Source: Pseudomonadota bacterium
GTDB taxonomy: Bacteria > Pseudomonadota > Gammaproteobacteria > Steroidobacterales > Woeseiaceae
DNA length: 6,261 nucleotides
NCBI GenBank assembly: GCA_022567775.1
Contig: JADFGH010000141.1
Location: 1-6,261, forward strand
Reading direction: 5' to 3'
The translations under genes and the position numbers were made by a program. How positions within the stretch are numbered: the first letter of the stretch is position 1; every line of letters begins with the position of its first letter. The notes under the pieces were generated by a model. It worked only from the letters and a program-made list of their open reading frames with translations, was not told the origin of the DNA and did not search any database. Positions 5,987 to 6,261 of this stretch are shown in pieces.

Positions 5987-6261
5987 ATGCCTACACCACA
6001 TCGCCCTCCCGTCGCGGTCCGCCGTGCGCTGCGCAAGCTCGGCAGCGATATCCGGGACGCGAGACGCCGCCGCAGGTTGACGATGACAGTGGTTGCCGAA
6101 CGGGCGTTTACGTCGCGCAAGACATTGCAACGGATTGAAGCCGGTGGTTAGCGGACAAGCATTGGCATCTACGCATCGGTATTACAGACATTGGGGCTGC
6201 TGGGCCGTGTCGCCAATGCTGCGGACGCGGCCGCCGATGAGGTCGGGCTGTCATCCGCCAG
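5987..6261 (+). pseudogene. XRE/HipB-like helix-turn-helix regulator interrupted by an in-frame TAG (3' end outside window)
   Basis: The frame from ATG 5987 encodes 54 residues, MPTPHRPPVAVRRALRKLG..., then TAG at 6149-6151, then continues open in the same frame to the window edge as RTSIGIYASVLQTLGLLGRV and a further Ala-rich stretch. The pieces join into a familiar small XRE regulator: an Arg-rich N-terminus, HTH helices in VVAERAFTSRKTLQRIEAG (35-53), then the usual SIGIYA.VL..LGL helices. The stop falls where relatives have a short loop after EAG, so no frameshift is needed; one base change would restore the protein. TAG also ends the symporter and acyl-CoA dehydrogenase genes here, so it is a real stop. 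The 54-residue product would lack the last HTH-domain helices and is probably non-functional. Relatives of this type often precede a HipA-like kinase, which would lie to the right of the window. A sequencing error is a live alternative. Confidence 0.75.

Noticed and set aside
6149..6151. TAG read through as a recoded amino acid
   Set aside because: Two other genes in the window end in TAG, and no selenocysteine- or pyrrolysine-type context is seen. A nonsense mutation or sequence error is simpler.

Overview
The window looks like chromosomal DNA from a moderately GC-rich, free-living proteobacterium, probably an environmental or marine gammaproteobacterium. This is inferred from protein resemblance and codon use; no rRNA or other taxonomic marker is present. 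It contains five protein genes or gene remnants and no tRNA, rRNA, CRISPR or recognisable insertion sequence.

Layout. (1) Bases 1-1370, + strand: the C-terminal three quarters of an acyl-CoA dehydrogenase of the DmdC-like long subfamily, cut by the left window edge. (2) Bases 5655 down to 1393, - strand: a tight three-gene cluster read in the order SLC6/NSS-type Na+-coupled symporter (5655-4288), Sec-exported alpha/beta hydrolase (4254-3331), Tat-exported thiamine-diphosphate (ThDP) enzyme of the benzoylformate decarboxylase type (3303-1393). Gaps of 33 and 27 bases, with good ribosome binding sites in each, suggest one transcript. The cluster converges on the acyl-CoA dehydrogenase with only 22 bases between stop codons. 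(3) Bases 5656-5986: the divergent intergenic region, with a candidate promoter for the cluster and, next to the right-hand gene, a striking 52-bp dyad. (4) Bases 5987-6261, + strand: an XRE-type helix-turn-helix regulator with an in-frame TAG inside its DNA-binding domain. Recognisable homology continues in the same frame to the window edge, so it is a nonsense-interrupted pseudogene or a sequence error.

How it may work. Two of the three cluster proteins carry export signals of different kinds (Sec and Tat), and the third is an inner-membrane transporter. This suggests a pathway that starts in the periplasm: the hydrolase opens an ester or amide, the ThDP enzyme acts on a 2-oxo acid or carries out a carboligation, and the symporter imports an amino-acid-like or amine product or co-substrate. 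The order and substrates are inference. A folded-cofactor enzyme leaving by Tat is mechanistically sensible, but an exported ThDP decarboxylase is unusual and is the main biological novelty here. The second is the dyad, whose inner half-sites are separated by 8 bp, as in HipB-type operators, and whose 3' arm covers the ribosome binding site of the interrupted regulator.
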